From positions 10,995,911 to 11,059,910 of the forward strand of contig JAKOON010000009.1 of assembly GCA_022577435.1 (NCBI GenBank): a DNA stretch of 64,000 nucleotides, read 5' to 3'. This document shows positions 1-10,135 of the stretch, one piece after another (position 1 is the first letter of the stretch; the number at the start of each line of letters is the position of its first letter). This stretch comes from Embiotoca jacksoni (lineage: Eukaryota; Chordata; Actinopteri; Embiotocidae). The notes under the pieces are model-generated. The model saw only the letters and a program-made list of their open reading frames with translations. It was not told where the DNA came from and searched no databases. The translations under genes and the position numbers were made by a program.

Positions 1-285
1 GCAGCAGAGAGGGTGCTATACTGTAAATATTTTAACATTTTATTTCACTCAAGAAAGGAAAGTGTGTGGGGGGGGGGGAGAGAGGGGGGTAATAGAGGGA
101 GAGGGGAGGAGAGGAATTAATGTGTGTGAGAAAGAGAGAAAGAAAAGGGGGAGACTCCAACATTATATAACATCTTTTCCATGAAGTACAGTAAAACGAA
201 GATGAAGAAGAACTGAGCATGATGGTCGAGATTTGGGAATGCTGTGTAAGGCTCGGGCCTCATCACTATAACCAACTCACGTTCT
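1..285. other. Purine-rich left edge, no gene seen
   Basis: Positions 62-160 on the + strand are almost wholly A and G, with a G-run near 69-78 and scattered GA dinucleotides. The rest is unique AT-rich sequence. I see no convincing open frame; the frames here are low-complexity Ser/Pro readings of the complementary CT strand. It forms the flank of the CpG-rich stretch that follows. Confidence 0.6.
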
Positions 286-295
286 CACACACGCG

Positions 296-345
<50 letters not shown>

Positions 346-367
346 CACACACACAGACAAACACACT
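286..367. repeat. (AC)n microsatellite with ACAGACAA interruptions
   Basis: Pure AC dinucleotides run from about 300 to 337, followed by two ACAGACAAAC interruptions and further AC units. The imperfect 5' edge contains CGCGCACGC steps. Alternating purine-pyrimidine DNA of this kind is a typical Z-DNA-prone microsatellite. Confidence 0.95.
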
Positions 368-477
368 CCCGCACACACTTTGGTATAAGCAACTCACGTT
401 CGCTGCCACAGCCCAAGAGCTACCGCAAGAATATTTATTGGCTACCAGCTCAATGGCTGTATTGAAGAGAAGGATGG

Positions 478-501
478 GGAGAGAGAGGGGGGGGGGGGGG
501 G

Positions 502-537
<36 letters not shown>

Positions 538-600
538 GGGGTGGAGGGCGGGGGGGGGAGCAAACCGAGGCAAGCAGAAAACGAGGAAAGAGGGAAAGAG
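478..600. repeat. G16 run and (GA)n polypurine tract
   Basis: A 16-base G run (487-502) leads into GA dinucleotides up to about 540, then a further G-rich segment (GGAGGGC followed by a nine-G run) near 544-559 and more purines. The runs meet the usual G-quadruplex pattern on the + strand. A complementary CT tract lies at 796-868, so the two could pair if single-stranded. Confidence 0.9.
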
Positions 601-795
601 GCTGTTGCCGGTTCTACCCCTCTCCCCTTCTTTCCCTCCATCCTGCCTGTAAGCCCATTTCTGTGGCTCTGCTTTCCTCCGCAACACACCACGGATCCCC
701 GTGCGCACGAACCTCGCGCGCCCACACGCACACCTCCCCTCTCGCTCACTCTAATGCACCGACACCTCACAGACATCCCTCACGCGCACGCAGAC

Positions 796-798
796 TCC

Positions 799-839
<41 letters not shown>

Positions 840-868
840 TCTCTCTCTCTCTCTTTCTCTCTTCTCTT
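796..868. repeat. Compound (CT)n(CA)n(CT)n microsatellite
   Basis: CT units (about 799-817) switch to CA units (817-838) and back to CT (838-853 and beyond). Frames read through it give only Ser-Leu and His-Thr repeats. Confidence 0.95.
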
Positions 869-875
869 TCCACAC

Positions 876-909
876 AAGAAGAAGAAGAAGAAGAAGCAGA
901 AGAAGCGGC
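876..909. repeat. (AAG)n trinucleotide repeat
   Basis: About ten AAG units with one CAG substitution, directly after the compound CT/CA array. Short and imperfect. Confidence 0.9.
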
Positions 910-1017
910 ATCTTTCTTGACTGCAGTGAATTAAAAAACAGCACCCAGTCTCACCCAAAACCGTGTCTGCGCGTGTTGAGTGAGGACATGTATGTCACTG
1001 CGCGTGAGTGTGCCTGT

Positions 1018-1018
1018 C

Positions 1019-1052
<34 letters not shown>

Positions 1053-1073
1053 GGTGTGTGTGTGTGGGTGTCG
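1018..1073. repeat. (TG)n microsatellite with CGCGCG interruption
   Basis: TG units from 1018 to 1044, then GCGCGCG, then GTGGGTGTG-type imperfect units. The alternating CG/TG run is a strong Z-DNA-type sequence within the CpG-rich segment. Confidence 0.92.
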
Positions 1074-1357
1074 CATCCCTCTTACCTTGCGCGCGCGAGG
1101 AGAGCGAACAGAGAACAAGAGTCCACAGAAAACAGCGCATCACCGTCATTCCTCCGTCCGTCATCCTCTCGTTCATCCCTCTCATCCTCCCTTTCGTCGT
1201 CACCCTCTTCATCCTCCTAGTTGCCGACGAGGGGTGCGCGAGACAGCGTTCCGTGCCGCTATTAGTAATATTATTAGCATCAATGCATCTCCCGCGAGCC
1301 GAGCGCGAGCCCTCTAAGCTCTCACCGGGCCGCATGCTGCTTCACATCCAGAAAACG

Positions 1358-1360
<3 letters not shown>

Positions 1361-1408
<48 letters not shown>

Positions 1409-1450
1409 GGTGGGGGGTGGTGGGGTGGGTGTGTGTGTGTGGGGGGGGGG
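1361..1450. repeat. (GA)n array followed by G-rich quadruplex-like run
   Basis: GA dinucleotides run from 1361 to 1407. They are followed by GGTGG, G6, GGTG4, TGGG, a short TG run and a ten-G run ending at 1450. Four or more G-runs of three or longer lie within about 45 bases, so a + strand G-quadruplex is possible. Confidence 0.9.
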
Positions 1451-1537
1451 ATAGAGAGAAGGGGGAGAGAGAAGGGAGACGCGTGTGTTTTCTTTGCCAC
1501 CTCCTTCTAACATAGACTAGATAAATCCTTCATATCC

Positions 1538-1563
1538 AAAAAAAAAAAAAAAGAAAAAAAAAA
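1538..1563. repeat. Poly-A tract
   Basis: Fifteen A, one G, then ten A. No polyadenylation signal or target-site duplication marks it as a retrotransposon tail. Confidence 0.9.
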
Positions 1564-1720
1564 TGAATACAGTCAACATCCACAGAGAGAAAAGCAGAGA
1601 AGCAGATGGATGGGCTGAACGGGTCGGGCGCACAGGTTGTCGCGCTGTCTTTAAAAAATCCACTCTGCGTGGCTTTAAGCGATGCTCGCCGTCAATATCT
1701 CTCTATTCCGTCCCGTTCCA

Positions 1721-2548
1721 TTGCAAACAAAAAAAAAAGTGATGGAGAGGGAGGGAGAGACTCAAATCCACACTTCCCTCCGGCTGCATCCCATCTTCAC
1801 TGTGAAATATCCCTCTTTCTTTTTTCAGGCTCTGGCGTTTTCCCTCCTTATGTATGCCTCTCCTGTGTCGGTTTGGAGACTATGCGTCTCCTCTCGTTGG
1901 CTCTCTCTCTCTTTTTTTTTTTGTTGGTGTTAAATCCCGTGTGCTCTTCTTTAGCTTCTTTTACTACCGATATCTCAGATATGGACAGGGATATTTATTC
2001 TGTCCAGATAATCCTCCTCTTCTCCGTCTCTTGACTCGCGCGTCTGTTAAACCTTCTTTTCCTCCTCCTCCTCCTCTTCTTCTCCCTTCCTTCTCTCACC
2101 AACAACTACGAGAGAAATTGAGCATCTTTGCCCCCTAAAAAAAAAAAAAAAAAAGAGACAATTATTATTGTCATCATTTTTTTTTTTCAAAGTCATTTGA
2201 CTTCTTTGCAAATAACAATCACCAGTCACTCCTTTCTAATATCCTTACCAAAAAAAAAAAAAAAAAAAAAAAAAATGACGAACCAGAGCTCGCTAGTTAT
2301 GTGGACAGTCCTTTAGTTCTCTCTGAATGTCCAGCGAGGAAAAGATCATGTGAAAATCCCTCTTGTTGTCAGAAAGCAGCGGAGACAGACATCGTCCCCT
2401 CTGCTCCACTCAGGTCTTTTCTCCCAGTGCGGTTGGTGCGACTCTTCCTTCTGCCCGCCGGCACAGAGATGCTGCCTTCAAGAGCTCCTCGTTAAGCTCT
2501 CGCTTCTATTCACGTGCCGTTTGGTCGGAAAGAAGAGCCTACAAAATA

Positions 2549-2549
<1 letters not shown>
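1721..2549. other. Pyrimidine-rich stretch with homopolymers, no gene assigned
   Basis: The + strand is CT-rich at 1770-1925 and 2040-2100. It holds A18 (2137-2154), T11 (2177-2187) and A26 (2250-2275). A frame starting at ATG 1882 encodes a Leu/Phe-rich start resembling a signal peptide, but it stops at 2034 without a good splice donor, so I do not call it a gene. Positions 2290-2550 are unique sequence with moderate CpG. Confidence 0.5.

Positions 2550-2551
<2 letters not shown>

Positions 2552-2596
<45 letters not shown>
2552..2596. repeat. 45-base poly-T run
   Basis: An uninterrupted run of 45 T. If it were a retrotransposed poly-A tail, the body would lie to its right on the minus strand, but no AATAAA-type signal or recognisable body is visible there. 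Runs this long are also prone to length error in sequencing. Confidence 0.95.
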
Positions 2597-2600
<4 letters not shown>

Positions 2601-3105
2601 GTAGGTTGTTGTTTGAGCTGATGATGGTTTACTCTGAACATCAAGCTCTGCAGAGGACACTCCGTTTGCCATTGCAGCTGTGTGAGAGAGAGGGCAGGAT
2701 GTAGGGGTGTCCACCTGGTACTGAGGGATGGGTGCTTGCCAAAACTTCACCTGCAGTCCAAATTTGGTCAAAACAAGAAGAAAAGATTGTTAAAAAAAAA
2801 AAAGTACTTGAGAGCCACATGGCAAAATCTCAGGAGGAGAATACTGTGTTTGAACTGCTAATGATTAGTCACATGGACTGACCAATAATGGCTTGCCAGT
2901 CATCACTCAGTGGTCCATTTTGTCTTCTGAAGTGAAATCAATACAAGAGAGGAAGAGTTTGGGATTTGGTAGCAAGCAATCTACGCAAACACTTTAGCGC
3001 AGTGAAGTGACACTGTTAAGCTCTTGAAGGCTATTAATTGATTTTTTTTTTTTTTTCGTCAATAAGTTAGCTATGCTATTTGGCTACATTCAGAGAGTTA
3101 CTTGC
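2597..3105. other. Unassigned unique sequence
   Basis: AT-rich DNA with short A and T runs (near 2791-2802 and 3042-3056). No repeat family or coding signal recognised. Confidence 0.6.
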
Positions 3106-3180
3106 TAGATTAGATTCGATTTTATGAATCCCACAGTGGGGAAATTTGATCCTGCTATTTTTGTAATATGAACACGGTTC
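3106..3180. repeat. Degraded teleost dispersed repeat fragment
   Basis: The segment reads TTTATGAATCCC followed by ACAGTGGGGAAATT. This matches the very common fish repeat motif of the form TTTATTNATCCC...GGGGAAATT, usually seen at the edge of retroelement-derived fragments. Only the short core is recognisable. The family name is not certain and boundaries are approximate. Confidence 0.4.
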
Positions 3181-3935
3181 GGAGGACAAATGTGCAAAAG
3201 CATTATAACAATAACCAAGGCCTGTCAAATAATTAATGTGACATTCCAAACGATAAAGCAGAAATACAGCACATGCATTGTATAAATTGCTTCAACAGCT
3301 CAAGATTGTCCTTTTAACGCCACATTTTAGAAACTCCTAGAAATGTCTCTGATTGTAGCATTTTGGCTGTATCCAGTCAAAAACTCTCCTTGTAAATTCG
3401 CAGACAGCAATAAAAAAATCAACTGAAGTACTTTCTGTCGTCCACAATTCAAAGTATTACCACGCATTTCGCTGATATTAAGAATGTAACATCATAATCG
3501 AAGTTAATTGTCAGGTCACTATCACTGTTTCAAAAGTAGCGGGGCAAGGGATGAAATCGCATAGCTTCTCAGTTAAAAAAAACAACTAGAAATGATAGCT
3601 GCCAGGTCGAGGACAACAAGCCGCCAAAGTGCTGCAGTTAACGCGCAGTACAAATATACGCAATTGCCACAAATAGCCTTGGAAATACATTCTCCCATTA
3701 TAGCACTTGAGCGTGTTGCGTCCGCCTGTTTGCCCGCTGACATCTTCCTGCTTTAAAGGCAAGTAGAGTTCCTGTGGATTTCTTTCTCAAAACATCAACA
3801 TCGTATTTAAAAAGATCACAGCTACAATAAGTAGAGACAGAAATGTGTGTGTTGAATCATCAAATCTGATGTGGCGTTTTCATTCTGAGGCGGTCTGAGA
3901 TGATATTTACTATGTGCTCTCTCTTTTCCACATAG
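3181..3935. other. Unassigned unique sequence
   Basis: AT-rich with a slightly more CpG-containing patch at 3595-3740. No frame, repeat or RNA gene that I can support. Confidence 0.6.
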
Positions 3936-4169
3936 ATCCGATTTTTTTGTATTTATTATTTACCCTGGAGGAAGCAATCGCATGAGAACCCATCTCCCAC
4001 CATGCGTTCCTTGCTGCGTGGCATGTGGTTTCCCTCCAAGGTTACCAATTGGTCGTGTTCAGACTGGAGATGATGGTGAGTCCTTGATCTTGAGGCCATA
4101 TGAGGCGAGAGAGTTGGCAGCTAGTGGGTGTAGTTTTTGGATGATCCAACCGAGCTGTTGGTCGAAAGG
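3936..4169 (+). other. Weak exon candidate between acceptor and donor
   Basis: A pyrimidine tract ending CTCTTTTCCACATAG precedes 3936, and a consensus-like donor GTGAGT starts at 4170. One frame is open across all 234 bases and encodes about 77 residues, Cys- and Pro-rich in the middle. I recognise no protein family in it. Acceptor and donor look-alikes occur by chance at this scale, so this is only a candidate; it could equally be random open sequence. Confidence 0.15.
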
Positions 4170-4175
4170 GTGAGT

Positions 4176-5094
4176 TTTAATCAGTTAACACTGAACACTT
4201 AAAAACATGAATGTTGTTTATCTTTATCTGATGATAAAATATTATTAGACCCAGTAAAACTTTGTTGATTCCAAGTTGACACGGGCACACACACAGTATA
4301 AACCAACTGCACAGCGAACTTCTAACTATACCAAATGTACTATTAGGTGGGAAAACAACTGCAAAGAAAAACAAATATGCTCTGACAGACATCACCAAAC
4401 ACTTACATTTTCTACAATATTCAGTCCTACTTTTGATAGAAATATGAAATGTCAGGAGGTTTCAAAACCAGTCTCATCACACAGCAGCCCCAAAGGGAAA
4501 TATGCAAACCTCATTAGGGAAACCATTCATATTATTGGTCAATTTCACTCCATATCATCATTAAAAAAATACCTCCTGATCATTCATTCTCAGTTTGAGT
4601 GCAGCTGTAGCGTTATCTGTGTGTGTGCTGAAGGGTCGTGTGTTTTTTCTGAAATCATTTAAGGGAATTTCTGTGAGGCGCAGGTAAATTCTCACAGGTG
4701 CTGCCGTATAAATGCACCTATATGAAGGTTAATGGGAATAAGTGTGAGTGAATGTGCTCGCGCCTGAATGTGCATGTGTGCGTGTTCATGAAATCTGCTC
4801 CCACATTCCCTTAAAGCACTCTTCTGCCATCTACAGGCACATTCTCTCCCCCTCCTTCCGTCTCGCCTTCTCCCCACCACAAACCAACTGTTAATCACTT
4901 CGTCGTCATCTAAATGCTCACAGCACAACTGCTGCTTCTGGCAGCGTGCATGCATACTGCACATACGCTCTACATGCATCTACCTAACTGCACCGTGTGT
5001 CTCAAATCCTCCGAGTGCACATTTCTGGGCCCTGCTTCAGCCGTGCGTCTGTGTTGCTTCCACAAATCAATAAACCATGTGTGAGGTTCAGGTC
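4176..5094. other. Unassigned sequence
   Basis: AT-rich to 4660, then mixed sequence. An open frame of 128 codons at 4276-4662 has no recognisable motif, and its composition follows the local DNA, so I treat it as chance. No RNA gene or repeat family recognised. Confidence 0.55.
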
Positions 5095-5640
5095 CTGAGA
5101 GAGAGAGAGAGAGAGAGAGAAAGAGGGTAAGAGAAAGAACAACAGAGGAGAGTGGAAGGAAGCACTGGGGCTAAAGGTGAGAGGATGGAGGGAGGGGGGT
5201 GTGTGAGGGAGGCGATATACAGGGGTCTGAAGAGGAGGGAATCAGGAGGCAGCAAGATGGTAGAATAAGACAAAGAAAGGGACCCGAGAGAGACGGAGGG
5301 ACGCCAAGAGGAAAAAAAAAAAACAGGCTATGAAACATGAGGAGAGGCAAAAGCAGGGAAGGGAGAAAGAAGGCGAGATGTAAGGGGAGATGAGAGAAAG
5401 GAAAGTGTGAGGAAAGGGAAGGGAGACAGAAATGAGGGTGCTCGGGAGGGGAAAAAAACGGAAGGTGCGAGATGTAAAACTTTCAGGTGAGAGAATCGTA
5501 GATAGAGAGTGAAAAGAGGAGACGGGAGAGGGAGGGGAGGAGTGTCTGTTGCTAAAAAAAAAAATCAAATTGAAATGTACGTGAGAGAGGGGGGGGGGAA
5601 GAGAGAGAGAGAGAGGCTGAAGAAACACAGAGAGAACATG
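5095..5640. repeat. Polypurine tract with GA and G-run cores
   Basis: The + strand is dominated by A and G for about 540 bases. It starts with a GA array (5097-5120) and ends with a nine-G run and a second GA array (5590-5613). Long purine-only strings with mirror symmetry can adopt triplex (H-DNA) structures. The open frames on the minus strand are Ser/Leu/Pro readings of the CT strand and are not genes. Confidence 0.85.
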
Positions 5641-5790
5641 CTGGAGAGGCTTGCATGAGTAATTCACTTTTCTCAATGGTTCTTTTGCAGTTGCCCCAAA
5701 AAGTGTACAGAACAGCCAGATGTAATGTATTCCAGCATGTCCTAGAAACCCAGGAAACTGAGGTTCACGTTACACTCTTTACTTATTCTG
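5641..5790. other. Unassigned sequence
   Basis: Mixed sequence between the polypurine tract and the next repeat fragment. Nothing recognised. Confidence 0.5.
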
Positions 5791-5794
5791 CTGT

Positions 5795-5940
5795 ATATTA
5801 AGCTTCATCCAGAGCAGCTTACATAGCAAGAAGGCGGAGGCGTCAGTGTCTTGTTCAAAGCAGAGTAGTTGACAGAACTGAACCTGTCAACGCGTCGCTG
5901 GTTTTCCCTGCAGAGGGGTACCGCTGATTCAAACGGGGTC
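5795..5940. repeat. Possible teleost dispersed repeat fragment
   Basis: The phrases CATCCAGAGCAGCTTACAT and CAGTGTCTTGTTCAAAGC resemble a common fish repeat that reads TTTATCCAGAGCGACTTACA and then GTGTCTTGCTCAAGGACAC. Order and spacing agree, but the match is divergent. Confidence 0.35.
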
Positions 5941-6779
5941 ACACATACGATAGCTATATTTGCAAAAACCTATTCATTTGTGTCCATTACTGTGCAATCG
6001 TTGAGAACACAGCAGTCAGTTTGCCTCTGATGATTGGAGATGACATAGCCAGTCTATTTGGATCCTGACGCCAACAGCTGGCAACAGCTGAAATCAATCT
6101 GCAATTTCTCCTCCACTTATGATCCTTATTGTGGATATTGTGGATGGCACAATGGAACATGTCAAATCTTTTAACACTTTTTTTTTTTTTTTTTACACAA
6201 ATTAGTGTTTTCTATTGTGTTTGTCATGACTGAATTATCCCTGAAGAAACAGTACACAGTGTAGCAGGATTGAAGACAGCTTAAAGAGGAATGCATTAGT
6301 AAACCTGCAAGACAGGGCAGCTTTGTCCTTCTGTTTCCAAGCAGTGATAATTGTATCTTCAGCCAAACTCCTCTATTTGAAGGAGCTGAAAGAAATGATA
6401 GCAGCAGGAGTTGAGGGATAACTGCGCACCAACATTACGCATTGTCAGGCATTTGTCAAAACATTATTTTAGTTTGAATTGGTAATTCACAATCTGAAGC
6501 CTTATTCTAACCATTTGACCTGAATTGTTGAACCTGCTGTAACACCAAAGCGTGAAATACACACATCAGTGCACTGGAAGATATCGTGTCAAATTTTGCC
6601 TCGCCTAGGTGTGAAAAGTATGTATAACCACAGTCGAAGAAGGTCATGTGATGGACGTCATGTGACGAAGTACAGAGAGCGATAAAATCCTCAGAGAGAG
6701 GAGGTCTGGGGTGGTTGGATGGAACAAAGGATTTTCACCAGGACAACAGGTGTTCAAGTCCGTGAAAAAGCAAATGTCC
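5941..6779. other. Unassigned sequence
   Basis: AT-rich unique DNA with a T run at about 6179-6194. A cluster of cAMP-response-like and E-box-like words (GACGTCATGTGACG) lies near 6653-6667. No gene recognised. Confidence 0.55.
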
Positions 6780-7050
6780 ACGTACATTTGCTTTAAGTAA
6801 TTAAAGTAAGTTACATACATTAAGTATTCAACTATGTAGCGTAGGTTAAATAACTATACGTGAAGTTACTTAAATATAAAATTACACGTTTAAGCACAAA
6901 CCATTATCTTTTTTGAAGGCTAATCACATAGTTTTGGTACCTAACCATATTGTGACCGTGCCACATTTAACCCAAACCACAATCTATTCCTAAACTTAAC
7001 CACATGTTCATCAGTGCCTAAGCCTGAGGCACCTAACTTTTCACGCCAAG
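6780..7050. repeat. Teleost CCTAAnCnTAACC-type repeat fragment
   Basis: A run of TAAGT/TTACAT words (6790-6885) is followed by CCTAACCATATTGTGACC, then CCCAAACCACAATCTATTCC and CCTAAACTTAACCACATG. Nearly the same phrase, ACCAAAACCACAATCTTTCC, recurs near 23710. This is a familiar dispersed fish motif in which CCTAAACCTAACC units alternate with a CACAATC core. Confidence 0.5.
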
Positions 7051-8048
7051 GCACAGCAAAACATGACATTGGCACGGTATCTTCAAGCAGACTGATTGGT
7101 GTAATCCAGGGTTTGGTGTGATATCGGGCTGACCAGCTGCACTTCTGGTAAAGGTGGAGTTCAGCAGGGAAACGATGAGTATGATCAAATTGTTTTGTAG
7201 CTGATCCCAGCTGTAAACCTGAAGGAAGGGTGAAAGGTGTACTGGAGAATGGAAGTTTCTGAAGGTGCTCAACACACACAGGATTCCTCATTACCAGATG
7301 CTTTGATTGTGCATTTGCACTGCTGTTGAAAAAAAACGTCATGTTTAGCAACAGGAAGGATCCACATCTCTCTATTGTTCTAACAAACCAGGTAGCTGTG
7401 AAAACAGGAGAAGGCGGTAGACACTCAGGTGGTTGCCTCACAGAGATTACATGTACTGCTGAATGCTAAGACACTGTCCACTGTGACAGGCTTGACGTAA
7501 GCATGTTTGATATGGAGAAGAATCAGTCCAGATGCAGATGCTGTGCTGCACAACAGAAGGACAGCATTGTCCTCACGGCAGGGTGGGGACGAGACACCGG
7601 CAGATGTGTATTCTGGCTGTTTGACTCGAGCCCCTCAGGGACTGTTATAAACCGGTCACCTCAGTAAACGAGCAGACAGCTTAACGGCAACTGTGGAATA
7701 TTCGGAATCCCTTCTGTAAGAAATCTTTTGAAGAGCAGCATCCAAGCAAAACAAGAGGACGGATTTATCTATTTTTTTTGTGAGTGGAGCCTGTTCCCCT
7801 CAATGGAACATCCACTAATGAGGTAATTGACTAACGAGATATCCAATCAGAAGCCGCGGTGCTGGAGGGCGGGAAGGCAGCGGCTGTGGACACAATCGAG
7901 CACACACACATGCATAAGTACACAGGCATTCATGCCCACACACACTCTACAACAGATAGAATATTTGTTCATCACCAGCTGCCCGTGAACAAGCAATGTT
8001 GCTCGTGGGGTGTGTATGGAGAGAGACAGATTGTATATCGGTGTGTGA

Positions 8049-8049
<1 letters not shown>
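7051..8049. other. Unassigned sequence
   Basis: The 166-codon minus-strand frame at 6941-7441 runs through the repeat above and has no convincing family match. A CCAATCAG element near 7842 and GC-rich words follow. Nothing else supported. Confidence 0.5.

Positions 8050-8050
<1 letters not shown>

Positions 8051-8108
<58 letters not shown>
8051..8108. repeat. (GT)n microsatellite, about 29 units
   Basis: Uninterrupted GT units follow a GTGTGTGAAT lead-in and end at TCTCTGTGAAAGAGG. Confidence 0.97.
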
Positions 8109-8109
<1 letters not shown>

Positions 8110-8119
8110 TCTGTGAAAG

Positions 8120-8146
8120 AGGGGTTGGGGGGTGTGGGGGGGGGGC
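8120..8146 (+). other. G-quadruplex-like run beside the (GT)n array
   Basis: GGGG, TT, a six-G run, TGT and a ten-G run lie within 27 bases. The long last run can supply a fourth G tract, so the + strand could form a quadruplex. It sits just 12 bases from a long GT array. Confidence 0.6.
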
Positions 8147-8484
8147 AATGTACAACAAGCGGCAGCATCATTGACTTTACAACAAGGTGCCAGTGGCTAT
8201 TGCGAGCAGACAGACCCACACACAAACACCCACAAACGCACACGCGCCAGGTTCTGGCTCTGATCAGTTTCACACATGGCAGACAGCATCAGAAGTGTTA
8301 CCCGCGGTTATTGAGAGGATGTACACAGATGCCATCTGATTGAAAAGAGGACGAGGGGAGGAATGGCATTACTGTCAGAGTCCTACAGAAACGACATTCA
8401 GCCACTGGTGATGTGCGGTTTCACACACACTCTGGCAGACCTTTGTTTATTGTGTTCATGTGGAGTTGAAGGCTACCATATTAT
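8147..8484. other. Unassigned sequence
   Basis: Mixed sequence with a short imperfect CA patch at 8215-8245. No gene or repeat family recognised. Confidence 0.55.
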
Positions 8485-9135
8485 GTTATGTGCCGAGGAA
8501 GTCCCATGACCACAGAATAGATGAAAAAACAGTTCCATTTCTCTTCATTTTTGAAAAATTGACTGCCCCCCACACATATGATAGCCCTCGTATGTAAAGA
8601 CCATTTACTCTATACAAAAGTGGGCGTAGTCTGCAGGACTGAAAAATGAAGGCAATATGGAAGTGGCCTTCAAATGCAATACCACTGAGGGCCGCTAGTG
8701 GCTGACTCAAAAAAAATCTCTGGCTCCAAAAGACTCATTCAAAAAGCAGGAATTTCTTTAATGAAATACAAAGTCAATATATTTTTTTGAAAAGTTATGA
8801 TGGTGTCATGAGCAAAAATCACTCCTTCTGATTAGTGTTCTGGTGGTCCTGCTGAAAATATTTTAAATATCCATTTGATGTTAGGCCTCAAAGAGAGGTA
8901 TGTTTGGGGGCGTGCCTGGTTTGATTGACATGCCTGAGGTACAGTCAGGGTTTATAGCTGGCCGGGCAGAGTCAGATCCGCTCCTCCCTCCTCCCGAGTT
9001 TATCCAAATAGAGGCACTTCTTGCTCCAAAAAAACAAGACGACAGCGGCCAAATTCCCGACTCGAGGCTCAAAAACGACCATTCATAACCCAGTGGGTGA
9101 CATCACAGTGGGTTGCCACTTGGTGAAAACAAGAC
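8485..9135 (-). repeat. Copy of an abundant teleost interspersed repeat
   Basis: Phrases typical of a fish repeat appear in order: GAGGGCCGCTAGTGGCTG (about 8687), CTCATTCAAAAAGCAGGAAT (about 8733), GCCTCAAAGAGAGGTATGTT (about 8885) and CCCAGTGGGTGACATCACAG (about 9090). The last matches the common fish motif CCAATGGGTGACGTCAC. I infer one diverged copy spanning the whole stretch. The 62-63 codon frames on both strands at 8881-9088 overlap each other and come from this repeat. Strand is relative to my memory of how the motif is usually written and is uncertain. Confidence 0.5.
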
Positions 9136-9989
9136 ACCTTTAAGAAATTGAGTACAGCTGATGTTTGCGGCTATACAAAAATATCTTGTTGACATTTACT
9201 ACAATCAAAGGCAGTTTGGTAAAGATTCAACCTTTATCACTACACAACAGACGGTGTAATTGATTAGATAAAAAAGGCAAATATACTTTTAAGTCCTAAA
9301 TGAAATGTCCTTTGCCTTGAAAGTTCACATAACAGTATCTGAGCTTTGAAAACATTCCGGATGTTTATTGCACACTACAATCTTTGTCAAGTGACATTTA
9401 TCTTTCGGTGTTAAAGTTGATAAGAGCAATCTTTTTGTCACCAGTGACACAGAAGAAAATGAATTTTTTTGATTATTAAACACTTCAAAATCGTGCGAGA
9501 GCAATCCTCTCAGTGTTATTGCACATTGAAGTGTGATACTGATGTGGCGTCTGCTTTTTAAGGGGTGAAGCGGACATGGCCCCCAGCCCCTAGTTCCCAT
9601 TACTTTTAGATGGTGGTGATTTGGATGCAATCTATTGCACTCCACTGCACCATGTGAGTGTGTTTGGTCATAGGTGTTTTGTGTGTAATCTATAATAAAT
9701 CAGTGATTGAGTGTGCTGTGCAGCCATTTTGAGAAAAATGGACTGAATCTAGGTATTGTACTGCCTGCTCTGTTACTCTTTCTTTTATTCTGTGTCTACC
9801 TTTCTCTCTGACTACTCTACCCTTTTTTTCAGTCTCACCCAACACTTGCAGGAAAGGAGGAAATATTGTAAAATTGTTATTTATCTCCATCTCATTCCCC
9901 TTTTTCACTGTCTTTCCTCTCTCCACTGTCAGAGCAGTACACAAACACATCCTCAATCACACACACTTGCAAATGCACACATACACAAT
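9136..9989. other. Unassigned sequence, possibly more repeat
   Basis: Positions 9325-9645 hold a 106-codon minus frame. The phrase CCCCCAGCCCCTAGTTCCC near 9580 resembles fish repeats, but I cannot place it. Positions 9755-9935 are pyrimidine-rich on the + strand. No gene supported. Confidence 0.45.
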
Positions 9990-10135
9990 CAAACACACAC
10001 ACACACGGGCAAGGCGTTTTAGGGCTGTAAATCCAGCACCAACCGAGAAGCTATCACCAGCCACACCAGATAAATAAGGAGTGCTTGTGAGTGTGTGCAC
10101 GTGCAAGTATGTAAACTAGGTGTGTGTGTGTGTGT
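9990..10135. repeat. Short (AC)n and (GT)n pair
   Basis: A short AC run (about 9990-10006) and a short GT run (about 10121-10135) lie 115 bases apart. They are too short to be remarkable, but they show the same facing orientation as larger pairs later in the window. Confidence 0.8.

Larger units (their letters stand above)
601..1720. promoter_or_regulatory. CpG-rich segment, putative promoter or first exon
   Basis: This is the only part of the window with frequent CpG, including CGCGCGCCC near 715, TTGCGCGCGCGAGG near 1088, several CGTC steps around 1145-1205, and CGAGCCGAGCGCGAGCC near 1293-1313. A further CpG patch lies at 1615-1705. Vertebrate DNA is otherwise CpG-depleted, so clustered CpG suggests an unmethylated promoter or first-exon region. 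CT- and GA-rich DNA inside it is also common in 5' leaders. I see no clear TATA box, no coding start I trust and no way to assign strand or gene. Repeats are interleaved with it. The call rests on composition only. Confidence 0.4.

Noticed and set aside
2552..2596. Poly-T run as the tail of a retrocopied gene on the minus strand
   Set aside because: No polyadenylation signal, no body with coding similarity and no target-site duplication seen.
5242..5676. 144-codon minus-strand Ser/Leu/Phe-rich frame
   Set aside because: A reading of the CT strand of the polypurine tract with no conserved motif.
6941..7441. 166-codon minus-strand frame; in an overlapping frame DITPNPG resembles the NPGP end of a 2A-like peptide
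   Set aside because: It runs through the CCTAACC-type dispersed repeat, has no reverse transcriptase or other domain nearby, and the 2A consensus is incomplete (no terminal P in context).
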